From NCBI GenBank assembly GCA_045124505.1, contig JBGVLZ010000067.1:1-44423 (forward strand): a DNA stretch of 44,423 nucleotides, given 5' to 3'. This document shows positions 7,506-16,276 of this stretch, piece by piece. The notes beneath the pieces are model-generated. The model did no database searches. It saw nothing but the letters and a program-made list of their open reading frames with translations, and was not told the origin of the DNA. The translations under genes were made by a program, and so were the position numbers. This DNA is from RGIG7213 sp045124505. Its GTDB lineage: Bacteria; Bacillota; Clostridia; Oscillospirales; CAG-272. Position 1 is the stretch's first letter. The number at the start of each line of letters is the position of its first letter.

Positions 7506-8300
7506 ATGAAAAAAGTGGCATACTTTCCCGGTTGTACATTAAAAACCAAGGCGAAAGAACTTGACAGGTATGCGAGAAAAAGCGCGGAAGCTCTCGGCTT
7601 TTCTCTTGACGAAATTGAAAACTGGCAGTGCTGCGGCGGTGTTTTCACAACATCACGTAACGAAATAGCAACAAAGCTTTCTTCTGTAAGAGCGCTTGCT
7701 GATGCTCAGAAGAAAAATCAGACACTCATCACGGTCTGCTCTGCCTGCCATAACGTAATAAAGCAGACAAACCATGCAATGCAGACAGATGAAGAGTTTG
7801 CATTTAAGGTAAATAATTATCTCGGTGCAGGTAACGAATACGACGGTAAAACAAAGGTGCTTCACTATCTTGAATATCTCCGTGATGAGGTAGGATTTGA
7901 TGAAGTGGCAAAGAAAGTTACAAGTCCGTTGACGGGTAAGAAAATTGCAGCATATTACGGCTGTCTTTTGCTCCGTCCGAACAGTGTAATGGGAATGGAC
8001 GATCCCGAAAATCCCACGATAATTGAGGATCTCATAAAGGCACTTGGCGGTGAAGCTGTTGTGTATCCGTACAGAAACGAATGCTGCGGCGGTTATATAG
8101 CGCTTGAGGATGCTGATTCTGCAAAGAAAAAGAGCACATCCGTTGTTGCAAGCGCGCAGTCCCACGGTGCTGAAATAATCGTTACTGCCTGCCCGCTTTG
8201 CAAATACAATCTTGAAAAGAATAACCCCGAAGCAAAGGTCGTGTATTTTACAGAGCTTCTTGCTGAAGCACTTGGGGTAAAGGAGGACGGAAATGAGTAA
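7506..8300 (+). CDS. hdrB: Heterodisulfide reductase-type subunit B (two CCG domains)
   Basis: A 264-aa soluble protein with two complete CCG cysteine sets: C10, C42-C43, C78 and C81, then C153, C193-C194, C229 and C232. In methanogen HdrB these bind two non-cubane [4Fe-4S] clusters that cleave a disulfide in two one-electron steps. Non-methanogens use homologues as the disulfide-reducing or electron-output arm of Flx-Hdr complexes; the substrate here is not known. It begins the hdrBCA-flxDCBA block and overlaps hdrC by 8 nt. AAAGGA lies 12 nt before the ATG, a rather long spacing. Confidence 0.9.
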   Translation: MKKVAYFPGCTLKTKAKELDRYARKSAEALGFSLDEIENWQCCGGVFTTSRNEIATKLSSVRALADAQKKNQTLITVCSACHNVIKQTNHAMQTDEEFAFKVNNYLGAGNEYDGKTKVLHYLEYLRDEVGFDEVAKKVTSPLTGKKIAAYYGCLLLRPNSVMGMDDPENPTIIEDLIKALGGEAVVYPYRNECCGGYIALEDADSAKKKSTSVVASAQSHGAEIIVTACPLCKYNLEKNNPEAKVVYFTELLAEALGVKEDGNE

Positions 8301-8685
8301 GGAAATGGAAAACCTCAAGTCTGAAATAATCCGTTCAAGCGGTGTAAACCCGAAAAAATGTATGCGTTGCGGAAAATGCACGGGCACATGTCCTGCATTT
8401 GATGAGATGGAATACCATCCGCATCAGTTTGTATACATGGTAGAAAGCGGAGATATTGAACCGCTTCTCAATTCAAAATCGCTTTATAAGTGTCTTACAT
8501 GCTTTGCGTGCGTTGACAGATGCCCCAGAGGTGTTGAGCCTGCAAAGCTTGTCGAAGCTGTACGCCTTTCTGTTATCAGAAAGCAGGGTGCAAATCATCT
8601 TAAAGCGGATGATATTCCCGCACTTCTTGATGACGAAATGCCTCAGCAGGCAATTGTAAGCGCACTTCGTAAGTACAGTAAATAA
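8293..8685 (+). CDS. hdrC: Heterodisulfide reductase-type subunit C (2x[4Fe-4S])
   Basis: A 130-aa ferredoxin-like protein with two CxxCxxCxxxCP motifs (C23, C26, C29, C33 and C67, C70, C73, C77). In Hdr complexes HdrC wires the flavin subunit HdrA to the CCG subunit HdrB. GGAGG precedes the start and the gene overlaps hdrB, implying coupled, stoichiometric synthesis. There is no membrane helix, so this is the soluble HdrABC type and not the membrane HdrDE type. Confidence 0.92.
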   Translation: MSKEMENLKSEIIRSSGVNPKKCMRCGKCTGTCPAFDEMEYHPHQFVYMVESGDIEPLLNSKSLYKCLTCFACVDRCPRGVEPAKLVEAVRLSVIRKQGANHLKADDIPALLDDEMPQQAIVSALRKYSK

Positions 8686-8699
8686 GGAGGAAAGGACAA

Positions 8700-10694
8700 A
8701 TGCAAAGAATTGGCGTATTCGTATGTTGGTGCGGCAGTAACATCGCAGGTACAGTCGATGTTGAAAAGGTTTCCGAAGCGTTGAAAAATGAGCCCGGAGT
8801 TGTCTTTTCCACCAATTATCAATATATGTGCTCTCAGGCAGGTCAGGATATAATCAAGGATGCTATTGCTGAACATAAGCTCACAGGTATCGTTGTTTGC
8901 TCCTGCTCACCGAGAATGCACGAGGCGACGTTCCGCAAGACAGCGGCGGCGGCAGGCCTTAACTCATACATGGTTGAGATAGCAAATATAAGAGAGCAGT
9001 GCTCATGGGTACATAAGGATATGCAGTCGGGTACTGAGAAGGCTATTATTCTCGGTAAAGCGGCTGTTGCAAAGGTCAACCTCAATGCTCCCTTAACACC
9101 CGGCGAAAGCCCTGTAACAAAGCGTGCGCTTGTTATCGGCGGCGGTATTGCAGGTATTCAGACGGCACTTGATATCGCTGAAGCGGGATTCCCCGTTGAC
9201 ATCGTGGAGAAAAAGCCCACCATAGGCGGTAAAATGGCACAGCTTGATAAGACATTCCCGACACTCGACTGTGCGGCTTGTATTCTTACACCGAAAATGG
9301 TTGACGTTGCACAGAATGATAAAATCAGAATATTCTCTTACAGTGAGGTTGAGGAAATAGGCGGCTTCGTCGGTAACTTCACGGTTAAGATAAAGAAAAA
9401 AGCAAGATATGTAAAAGAGGATGTATGTACAGGCTGCGGCATCTGTACTGAAAAATGTCCTCAGAAGAAGGTTCCCAATGAGTTCAATATGGGAATGGAT
9501 AACCGCCGTGCGGTATACATTCCGTTTGCCCAGGCAGTTCCGAAGGTTGCGACCATTGATCCCAATTACTGTACGATGCTTAAAACAGGCAAGTGCGGTG
9601 TGTGTGCAAAGGTTTGTACCGCAGGTGCTATCGATTACACTCAGAAGGACGAAATTATTGAAGAAAAGTACGGTGCAATAGTTGCCGCAACAGGCTTCAA
9701 TCCCATCAGCATGGATAAGTTCGACGAATTTGCTTACAATCAGTCAAAGGATGTTATCACATCCCTTGAATTTGAGCGTCTGACAAATGCCGCAGGTCCT
9801 ACAGCAGGTAAGCTTCTCCGTCCGTCAGACGGAAAGCATCCCCACACGATCGTGTTCGTTCAGTGCGTAGGCTCAAGATGTGCCGCTTGCGCTGAAAAGG
9901 GAAAGGAATACTGCTCAAAGATATGCTGTATGTACACGGCAAAGCACGCAATGCTTACACGTGACAAATATCCCGATACGGATGTATATGTATTCTATAT
10001 AGATGTACGTACACCCGGCAAGGCGTTTGACGAATTCTACCGCCGTGCAGTCGAAGAATACGGTGTGCATTACATCAAGGGTATGGTAGGTAAGGTATCT
10101 CCCGAGGGCGACAAGCTCATGGTAAGGGCATCTGACTTACTTGCAAACAAACAGCTCAATATTGCGGCTGACCTTGTGGTACTTGCGGCGGCTATTGAAC
10201 CCGACAAGTCCGCACGACCTCTTGCTACAATGCTTACTGCAAGCATGGACACAAATGACTTCTTTACAGAAGCGCATCCCAAGCTCCGTCCCGTAGAAAG
10301 CCCGACAGCCGGTGTGTTCCTGTCCGGTACTTGTCAAGGACCGAAGGATATTCCCGAAACAGTTTCTCAGGCGAGTGCGGCGGCGGCAAAGGTCATAGGA
10401 CTTCTTGCCAAGGATAAGCTCATGGGCAACCCCTGCGTTGCAAACTCAAACGAGCTTATGTGTAACGGCTGTTCCTCTTGTGAAAGAGTATGTCCTTACG
10501 GTGCTATTACGTACGCTGATAAGGAATTCCGTATGCCCGACAGAACAGTTGCGATAAGACGTGTTGCAACAGTTAATGAGGCTGTTTGCCAAGGATGCGG
10601 TGCTTGTACTGTTGCGTGTCCGTCAGGTGCTATGGACCTTAAGGGCTTTGCAACTTCACAGATCATTGCGGAGGTGGATGCGATATGCAAATAA
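8700..10694 (+). CDS. hdrA: Heterodisulfide reductase-type subunit A, flavin-bifurcating iron-sulfur flavoprotein
   Basis: A 664-aa HdrA. Order: N-terminal domain with conserved cysteines (VCWCGS, VCSCSPRMHE), FAD-binding GGGIAGIQ (147-154), inserted ferredoxin motif CTGCGICTEKCP (about 247-258), further conserved Cys around GKCGVCAKVC and CVGSRCAAC, and two C-terminal [4Fe-4S] motifs, CNGCSSCERVCP and CQGCGACTVACP. HdrA FAD is the bifurcation site in the methanogen complex, splitting electron pairs between ferredoxin and a high-potential acceptor. AGGAGG lies upstream; the gene overlaps flxD by 10 nt. Confidence 0.95.
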   Translation: MQRIGVFVCWCGSNIAGTVDVEKVSEALKNEPGVVFSTNYQYMCSQAGQDIIKDAIAEHKLTGIVVCSCSPRMHEATFRKTAAAAGLNSYMVEIANIREQCSWVHKDMQSGTEKAIILGKAAVAKVNLNAPLTPGESPVTKRALVIGGGIAGIQTALDIAEAGFPVDIVEKKPTIGGKMAQLDKTFPTLDCAACILTPKMVDVAQNDKIRIFSYSEVEEIGGFVGNFTVKIKKKARYVKEDVCTGCGICTEKCPQKKVPNEFNMGMDNRRAVYIPFAQAVPKVATIDPNYCTMLKTGKCGVCAKVCTAGAIDYTQKDEIIEEKYGAIVAATGFNPISMDKFDEFAYNQSKDVITSLEFERLTNAAGPTAGKLLRPSDGKHPHTIVFVQCVGSRCAACAEKGKEYCSKICCMYTAKHAMLTRDKYPDTDVYVFYIDVRTPGKAFDEFYRRAVEEYGVHYIKGMVGKVSPEGDKLMVRASDLLANKQLNIAADLVVLAAAIEPDKSARPLATMLTASMDTNDFFTEAHPKLRPVESPTAGVFLSGTCQGPKDIPETVSQASAAAAKVIGLLAKDKLMGNPCVANSNELMCNGCSSCERVCPYGAITYADKEFRMPDRTVAIRRVATVNEAVCQGCGACTVACPSGAMDLKGFATSQIIAEVDAICK

Positions 10695-11122
10695 ACAACG
10701 AATTCAAACCGAAGATCGTGGCTTTCTGCTGTAACTGGTGCTCATATGCGGGCGCAGACTTAGCAGGAAACAACAGACTTGCGTACCCCGAATGTGTAAA
10801 TATCATCAGAGTACCCTGTTCCTGCCGTGTAAATCCCATATTCATCCTCCGTGCCTTCCAGAGAGGCGCTGACGGTGTTATAATATGCGGATGCCACCCC
10901 GGCGACTGCCACTATACATCGGGCAACTATTATACAAGAAGAAGAATGGCTTTGCTGTTTTCTATGCTCAATTACCTCGGTATTGAAAAAGAGCGTATCC
11001 GTCTTGAATGGGTATCCGCTGCCGAGGGTGCAAAGTTTGCCGCAACAATGAACGAATTTACCGAAGCGGTAACAGCGCTTGGCGAAAACAAGAGATTGGA
11101 GGATTTACGATGCAAAAAATAA
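10685..11122 (+). CDS. flxD: MvhD/FlxD-type [2Fe-2S] electron-transfer subunit
   Basis: A 145-aa protein of the MvhD family (FCCNWCSYAGAD, VPCSCRVNP, ADGVIICGCHPGDCHY), which carries a [2Fe-2S] cluster and delivers electrons to HdrA. In methanogens its partner is the MvhAG hydrogenase; here no hydrogenase genes follow, and the next genes are FlxC, FlxB and FlxA, so NADH is the likely donor. It overlaps both neighbours (10 nt with hdrA, 13 nt with flxC). Confidence 0.9.
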   Translation: MQINNEFKPKIVAFCCNWCSYAGADLAGNNRLAYPECVNIIRVPCSCRVNPIFILRAFQRGADGVIICGCHPGDCHYTSGNYYTRRRMALLFSMLNYLGIEKERIRLEWVSAAEGAKFAATMNEFTEAVTALGENKRLEDLRCKK

Positions 11123-12096
11123 CGTGTGAATCACTGATTGAAAAAGCCTGCGAGCTTATTGAAAACGGCACCGTAAACCGTGTTATCGGTTGGAAAAAGG
11201 GTGAGTTTGATTATGACCTCACTCCCGCTGTATTCGCAACTGCTGATGAAATAAAGAAAAACTTTATATATAACGATTTTTCGGGTGCAAACTTCTCGAA
11301 ATATCTTATAAAAGAAACAAGAAAGGGCGAGGGCAAGGTTCTCGTATTCCTCAAGCCCTGCGACACGTACAGCTTCAACCAGCTTCTGACAGAGCACCGC
11401 TTTGATAGAGAAAAGGTATACGCTGTAGGAATCCCCTGCGAGGGAATGGCTGATATTGCAAAGGTAAAGGCTATCACGGGCGACGGTATTCTCAAAATAA
11501 CGTCTGAAGGTGATGAGCTTATAGTTGAAAACCTTTACGGAGATGTCAACAAGGTTAAATTCGCCGACGTTCTTGCCGAAAGATGCGTAAACTGTAAGAG
11601 CAAGAAGCACACAGCTTATGACGAGCTTATGGGTGAGGACGGTGACATCCTCGACAATAACAGATTTGACGAGGTTGAAAAGCTTGAAAATATGACAGAG
11701 GACGAAAGATTTGCTTTCTGGCAGAATGAGCTTTCACGCTGTATCAGATGTAACGCCTGCCGTGACGTATGTCCCGCTTGTACTTGTGAAAAGTGTGTAT
11801 TTGACAACCCCAAGTCAGGTGTTGAAAATAAGGCAATAGCTGACAGCTTTGAAGAAAAAATGTTCCATATCATCCGTGCATTCCACGTTGCGGGCAGATG
11901 TACCGACTGCGGAGAATGTTCACGTGTATGTCCGCAGAACATACCGCTTCACTTGCTGAACAGAAAATTTATAAAGGATATCAATACATTCTACGGTGAT
12001 TATCAGGCTGGAGAGGTCGAAGGAAGCCGTGCTCCGCTTGTAAACTACACAGAAGAAGATATTGAGCCTAATGATGCCGTTAAGAGGGAGGAATGA
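11110..12096 (+). CDS. flxC: FlxC-like iron-sulfur protein (4Fe-4S dicluster)
   Basis: A 328-aa cytoplasmic protein. The N-terminal two thirds contain the conserved LKPCDTYSFNQLL and YAVGIPCEGM, typical of FlxC/hydrogenase-associated iron-sulfur subunits, then AERCVNCKSKKH. The C-terminal third carries two ferredoxin motifs (CIRCNACRDVCPACTC and CTDCGECSRVCPQNIP). It would pass electrons from FlxA/FlxB towards FlxD and HdrA. The start at 11110 follows GGAGG; an upstream open stretch in the same frame lies inside flxD and was not used. Confidence 0.85.
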   Translation: MQKITCESLIEKACELIENGTVNRVIGWKKGEFDYDLTPAVFATADEIKKNFIYNDFSGANFSKYLIKETRKGEGKVLVFLKPCDTYSFNQLLTEHRFDREKVYAVGIPCEGMADIAKVKAITGDGILKITSEGDELIVENLYGDVNKVKFADVLAERCVNCKSKKHTAYDELMGEDGDILDNNRFDEVEKLENMTEDERFAFWQNELSRCIRCNACRDVCPACTCEKCVFDNPKSGVENKAIADSFEEKMFHIIRAFHVAGRCTDCGECSRVCPQNIPLHLLNRKFIKDINTFYGDYQAGEVEGSRAPLVNYTEEDIEPNDAVKREE

Positions 12097-12098
12097 AA

Positions 12099-13124
12099 AT
12101 GCGTAAATGTTCATTGAATTCACTTAATGCGGTTTTTGAAAAGATTGCAAACGGTTCTGCCCTTTATATGCCCGTTGACGGCGATAAAGGCGCAGATTAT
12201 AAAAAATGGGAGATGGGCGATGAATTAAGCTCAGCCCTCAACACAAACAGAAGTGCTAAGGACTTCTTCTTCCCCCAGACTGAAAACCTTATGGAATTCA
12301 AGGTGTCGGGTAAGGAAATTGAAGTTATCGATACAAGAGATGAAAAGAAAGATTTTGTAGTTTTCGGTGTCAGAGCGTGCGATGCAAAGAGCTTTGATAT
12401 CCTCGACACAGTATTCCTTTCAGAGCCTTGTGACAGCTATTATGCCAACAGACGTGAGCATGCAACGATAGTAACGCTTGCCTGCACAAGACCGTCTGAA
12501 ACTTGCTTCTGTAACGTATTCGGCATAGATGCAACGAAACCCACAGGGGACGTTACGTGCTGGAAAACTGCAGATGATATGTACTTTGAGGCGAACAACG
12601 AAAAGGGTAAGGCGTTCATCGAAAAGATCGCAGATCTTACAGAAGAATGTGATACAGCAGCCGTTGAAGAACAGCAGGCGAAAACAAAGGAAATACTTAA
12701 GAAGCTTCCTTTGGCAGACCTTAAAACAGAAAAATTCGGCAAGGACAAGACAGCTGAATTCTTCGATGCACCCGAGTGGCGTGAGCTTTCTACGTCCTGC
12801 CTCGGATGCGGTACGTGTACATACGTTTGCCCCACGTGTCAGTGCTATGACATAAAGGACTACGACACGGGCCACGGAGTTATCCGTTTCCGTTGCTGGG
12901 ATTCATGTATGTATTCCGAATTTACGAAAATGGCACACGGCAACAACAGACTTTCACAGCTTGAACGCTTCCGTCAGAGATTTATGCACAAGCTTGTGTA
13001 TTATCCCACAAATAACGACGGTGTATTCGGTTGTGTTGGCTGTGGAAGATGTCTTGCAAAGTGTCCCATTTCGATGAATATAGTTAAGGTAATGAAAGCG
13101 TTGGGAGGTAATGACGATGAATAA
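12099..13124 (+). CDS. flxB: FlxB-like iron-sulfur protein
   Basis: A 341-aa protein related to the iron-sulfur beta subunit of cytoplasmic hydrogenases and to AsrA. It shows FGVRACDAKSFDILD (conserved core), ACTRPSETCFCNVFG, then ferredoxin motifs CLGCGTCTYVCPTCQCYD and CVGCGRCLAKCPIS. It sits between FlxC and FlxA and should link the NADH-oxidising flavoprotein to FlxC. GGAGG is 7 nt before the ATG at 12099, which is preferable to the ATG at 12093 that it nearly touches. Confidence 0.85.
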   Translation: MRKCSLNSLNAVFEKIANGSALYMPVDGDKGADYKKWEMGDELSSALNTNRSAKDFFFPQTENLMEFKVSGKEIEVIDTRDEKKDFVVFGVRACDAKSFDILDTVFLSEPCDSYYANRREHATIVTLACTRPSETCFCNVFGIDATKPTGDVTCWKTADDMYFEANNEKGKAFIEKIADLTEECDTAAVEEQQAKTKEILKKLPLADLKTEKFGKDKTAEFFDAPEWRELSTSCLGCGTCTYVCPTCQCYDIKDYDTGHGVIRFRCWDSCMYSEFTKMAHGNNRLSQLERFRQRFMHKLVYYPTNNDGVFGCVGCGRCLAKCPISMNIVKVMKALGGNDDE

Positions 13125-13950
13125 CAGATGTGAAGTTCTTATCCCCAAGGTAGGTGTCATAACGGATATCAGAATTGACACCCCCGATGTAAAAACATTC
13201 CGTGTCGTAACACCTGACGGTAAAAAGGCGTTTGACCATATGCCCGGTCAGTGTGCGATGCTCTCCATTCCCGCTGTCGGTGAGGCGATGTTCTCAATAA
13301 CATCATCCCCCACAAATACGGAGTATATGGAATTTTCCATCAAAAAGTGCGGATGCGTTACAGAATGGCTGCATCAGGCACAGGTAGGTCAGCAGATAAC
13401 CATAAGAGGACCTTACGGTAAGCCTTTCCCCGTAAATGAAGTATTTGAAGGCAAGGACCTTCTGTTCGTTGCGGGCGGTATCGGGCTTGCGCCGCTTCGT
13501 TCCGTAATCAATTACTGCAGACATTACAGAGATAAATACGGCAAAATTGATATAGTTTACGGCTCAAGAAGCAAGGAAGACCTTGTTGACTATGCCGAGA
13601 TCATCACAGAATGGATGGAAGAAGACGGTATCAACGTACATCTTACAATAGACCGTGAGCAGGAAGGCTGGGACGGTCACGTAGGATTTGTGCCGAACTA
13701 TGTAAAAGAGCTCAATTTTGATACAAATAAAACGGTAATCATCTGCGGTCCCCCCATAATGATCAAGTTTACGCTTGAAGGACTTATGTCTTTGGGATAT
13801 GACAAAACGCAGGTTTACACAACGATGGAGCTTCGTATGAAATGCGGTGTCGGCAAATGCGGCAGATGTAATATAGGTTCAAAGTACGTATGTAAGGACG
13901 GACCTGTATTCCGCTGTGACGAGCTTGAATTATTGCCGAGCGAATATTGA
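13117..13950 (+). CDS. flxA: FlxA-like FAD/NAD(P)-binding oxidoreductase
   Basis: A 277-aa PyrK/FNR-like flavoprotein. FAD domain: MPGQCAML and MFSITSSPT. NAD domain: FVAGGIGLAPLRS and VIICGPPIMI. C-terminal [2Fe-2S] motif: CGVGKCGRCN followed by VCKDGPVFRCDEL. In Flx-Hdr systems this subunit oxidises NADH and feeds the FlxBCD-HdrABC chain. The gene overlaps flxB by 8 nt; the ATG at 13117 (8 nt after GGGAGG) is favoured over 13111. Confidence 0.9.
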   Translation: MNNRCEVLIPKVGVITDIRIDTPDVKTFRVVTPDGKKAFDHMPGQCAMLSIPAVGEAMFSITSSPTNTEYMEFSIKKCGCVTEWLHQAQVGQQITIRGPYGKPFPVNEVFEGKDLLFVAGGIGLAPLRSVINYCRHYRDKYGKIDIVYGSRSKEDLVDYAEIITEWMEEDGINVHLTIDREQEGWDGHVGFVPNYVKELNFDTNKTVIICGPPIMIKFTLEGLMSLGYDKTQVYTTMELRMKCGVGKCGRCNIGSKYVCKDGPVFRCDELELLPSEY

Positions 13951-13966
13951 TAGGAGGATGAACGAA

Positions 13967-14641
13967 ATGGAAAACATGGTTAATATATTTCTTTTCGGAA
14001 AAAAATACAGTGTTCCCGAAAATCTCACTATAATGAGTGCGATGGAATACGCAGGATATCAGCTTGTACGCGGATGCGGATGCCGTAACGGCTTCTGCGG
14101 TGCGTGCGCAACGGTTTACAGAATAAAGGGCGACAGAGAGCTTAAAGCATGCCTTGCATGCCAGACAAAGGTTGAGGATAATATGTATATTGCAACTCTT
14201 CCTTTCTTCCCCCTTGTAAAGCAGGTTTACGATATAGAAAAGGTAAAGCCCACAGAGCAGATAATGATGCAGCTTTATCCCGAAATATACGCTTGTATCG
14301 GCTGTAACGCTTGTACAAAGAGCTGTACTCAGGAGCTTAACGTAATGCAGTATATTGCATATGCTCAGAGGGGAGAATATGAGAAGTGCGCTGAGGAATC
14401 GTTTGACTGCGTAATGTGCGGTGTTTGTTCCTCACGTTGCCCTGCAGGTATCTCACATCCTCAGGTAGCGATGCTTGCACGCAGACTTAACGGTAAGTAT
14501 CTTGCTCCCAAGACAGCACACCTTGAAAACCGTGTACAGGAAATTAAGGACGGCACATTCAAGGATCTTATTGAAGCACTTATGGAAAAGCCCGTTGACG
14601 AGATCAAAGAGCTTTACAATAACAGAGAAATAGAGAAATAA
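13967..14641 (+). CDS. frdB: Fumarate reductase-type iron-sulfur subunit ([2Fe-2S] plus two [4Fe-4S])
   Basis: A 224-aa protein. The N-terminal plant-type [2Fe-2S] ligands are in GCGCRNGFCGACATVY with a later CLAC; then CIGCNACTKSCTQ and CVMCGVCSSRCPAG. The second and third sites both look like [4Fe-4S] sites, unlike classical FrdB with its [3Fe-4S]. The arrangement resembles the N-terminal part of methanogen thiol:fumarate reductase TfrB, but the CCG part of TfrB is missing and is instead present as the separate HdrB upstream. The ATG at 13967 is 9 nt after GGAGG. It pairs with the flavoprotein gene 12 nt downstream. Confidence 0.85.
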   Translation: MENMVNIFLFGKKYSVPENLTIMSAMEYAGYQLVRGCGCRNGFCGACATVYRIKGDRELKACLACQTKVEDNMYIATLPFFPLVKQVYDIEKVKPTEQIMMQLYPEIYACIGCNACTKSCTQELNVMQYIAYAQRGEYEKCAEESFDCVMCGVCSSRCPAGISHPQVAMLARRLNGKYLAPKTAHLENRVQEIKDGTFKDLIEALMEKPVDEIKELYNNREIEK

Positions 14642-14653
14642 GGAGGGGCAGAT

Positions 14654-16249
14654 ATGTATTCGGAAAAATTTACAGAATCATTGAAGGCGGTTGAAGCGGC
14701 AAGAGAAGCCAACATCAAGCTTGAGCCCGCACGTATGACCGCACAGCAGAAGGAAGATTTGCTTAAGGCATATCACCCCGACTATAAGGAAGAAGAGTTC
14801 GTAGAACTCAAAATAGGTCCCAACAAGGGCGAAAAGGTTCCCACAGAGCTTGCGGCTATGCTTCAGTCGCACAGCCGTATAACATCTGATGCGGTTGATC
14901 TTGAAAATCCCGATTATGACGTTGACGTTCTCGTTATCGGCGGAGGCGGTGCAGGTTCATCTGCGGCTATCGAAGCCCACGAAGCGGGCGCTGATGTTAT
15001 GATCGTAACAAAGCTCCGTATAGGTGATGCCAACACAATGATGGCAGAGGGCGGTATTCAGGCGGCTGATAAGGAAAATGACTCCCCTGCAATACACTTT
15101 GTAGATGCTTTCGGCGGCGGTCACTATGCGGCTAAAAGAGAGCTTCTTGCAAAGCTCGTTTGCGATGCTCCCGAGGCTATAAAGTGGCTTAATGAGCTTG
15201 GCGTTGAGTTCGATAAGGACGAAAACGGCACAATGATAACAACACACGGCGGCGGTACATCACGCAAGCGTATGCATGCGGCAAAGGACTATTCCGGTGC
15301 TGAAATAATGCGTACACTCCGTGACGAGGTCCTCAACAGAGGCATTCCCGTTGTAGACTTTACATCGGCTATCGAGCTTATTCTCGATGAAAACGGCAAT
15401 GCCGCAGGTGCTGTGCTTCTCAATATGGAAACACAGGAAATGCTCGTTGCAAGAGCAAAGACGGTCATCATCGCAACAGGCGGTGCAGGACGTATGCACT
15501 ATCAGGGCTTCCCGACATCCAACCACTACGGCGCAACGGCTGACGGTCTTGTGCTCGGTTACAGAGTCGGCGCAAAGCTTCTTTACGCAGATACACTTCA
15601 GTACCATCCCACGGGTGCGGCATATCCCGAACAGATCTTCGGCGCACTTGTTACGGAAAAGGTACGTTCACTCGGCGCAAAGCTTATAAACGCAAAGGGC
15701 GAAGCGTTTATGCATCCCCTTGAAACACGTGACGTTTCTGCTGCTTCCATTATCCGTGAATGTAATGCAAGAGGCAACGGAGTTGACACTGGCAACGGTC
15801 TCGGCGTATGGCTTGACACACCTATGATAGAAAAGATAGGCGGAGAGGGAACTATAGAAGCAAGAATCCCTGCAATGATGAGAATGTTCGGCAAGTACGG
15901 TATCGATATCCGTAAAGAGCCTATTCTTGTTTACCCCACACTTCACTACCAGAACGGCGGTCTTGATATCAATGCTGACTGTATGACAACAAACGTTGAA
16001 AATCTGTTTGTTGCAGGTGAAGCTGTCGGAGGTATCCACGGACGTAACCGTCTTATGGGTAACTCACTTCTCGATATCATCGTATTCGGAAGAAGCGCAG
16101 GTAAGAGTGCGGCTGCTAAATGCAAGGATGTTAAGGTCGGCAAGCTGACACTTGCTCACATTGACAGCTTCGAAAAGGAAATTGCCTCGGCGGGCATTGA
16201 AACAAAATCTGTATCCCCCAAACTTTTGCCGGATTACAGAAGAAAGTAA
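14654..16249 (+). CDS. frdA: Fumarate reductase/succinate dehydrogenase-type flavoprotein subunit, soluble
   Basis: A 531-aa FAD enzyme that would reduce fumarate to succinate. FAD loop VIGGGGAGSSAA (94-105); THGGGTSRKRMHAA, QYHPTGAAYP and TEKVRSLGAKL line the active site; HGRNRLMGNSLLDIIVFG closes the FAD domain. About 90 residues precede the FAD domain, an extension not found in SdhA. No membrane anchor subunit (FrdC/FrdD) lies nearby, so the FrdAB pair should be cytoplasmic and take electrons from a soluble donor, plausibly the Hdr-Flx complex of the same operon and not quinol. AGGAGGGG is 5 nt upstream. Confidence 0.9.
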   Translation: MYSEKFTESLKAVEAAREANIKLEPARMTAQQKEDLLKAYHPDYKEEEFVELKIGPNKGEKVPTELAAMLQSHSRITSDAVDLENPDYDVDVLVIGGGGAGSSAAIEAHEAGADVMIVTKLRIGDANTMMAEGGIQAADKENDSPAIHFVDAFGGGHYAAKRELLAKLVCDAPEAIKWLNELGVEFDKDENGTMITTHGGGTSRKRMHAAKDYSGAEIMRTLRDEVLNRGIPVVDFTSAIELILDENGNAAGAVLLNMETQEMLVARAKTVIIATGGAGRMHYQGFPTSNHYGATADGLVLGYRVGAKLLYADTLQYHPTGAAYPEQIFGALVTEKVRSLGAKLINAKGEAFMHPLETRDVSAASIIRECNARGNGVDTGNGLGVWLDTPMIEKIGGEGTIEARIPAMMRMFGKYGIDIRKEPILVYPTLHYQNGGLDINADCMTTNVENLFVAGEAVGGIHGRNRLMGNSLLDIIVFGRSAGKSAAAKCKDVKVGKLTLAHIDSFEKEIASAGIETKSVSPKLLPDYRRK

Positions 16250-16276
16250 TATATTCGGAAAAGAGGTCATTTTAAA

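Noticed and set aside
7506..11122. Hdr genes as a sign of a methanogen
   Set aside because: Ribosome binding sites, SASP, dockerins and the Flx genes point to a bacterium; hdrABC homologues are common in anaerobic bacteria, and no methanogenesis gene or hydrogenase is present here.
12093..13116. Upstream ATG codons as starts of flxB (12093) and flxA (13111)
   Set aside because: They lie only 1-2 nt after the GGAGG site; the next in-frame ATG in each case has a normal spacing of 7-8 nt.
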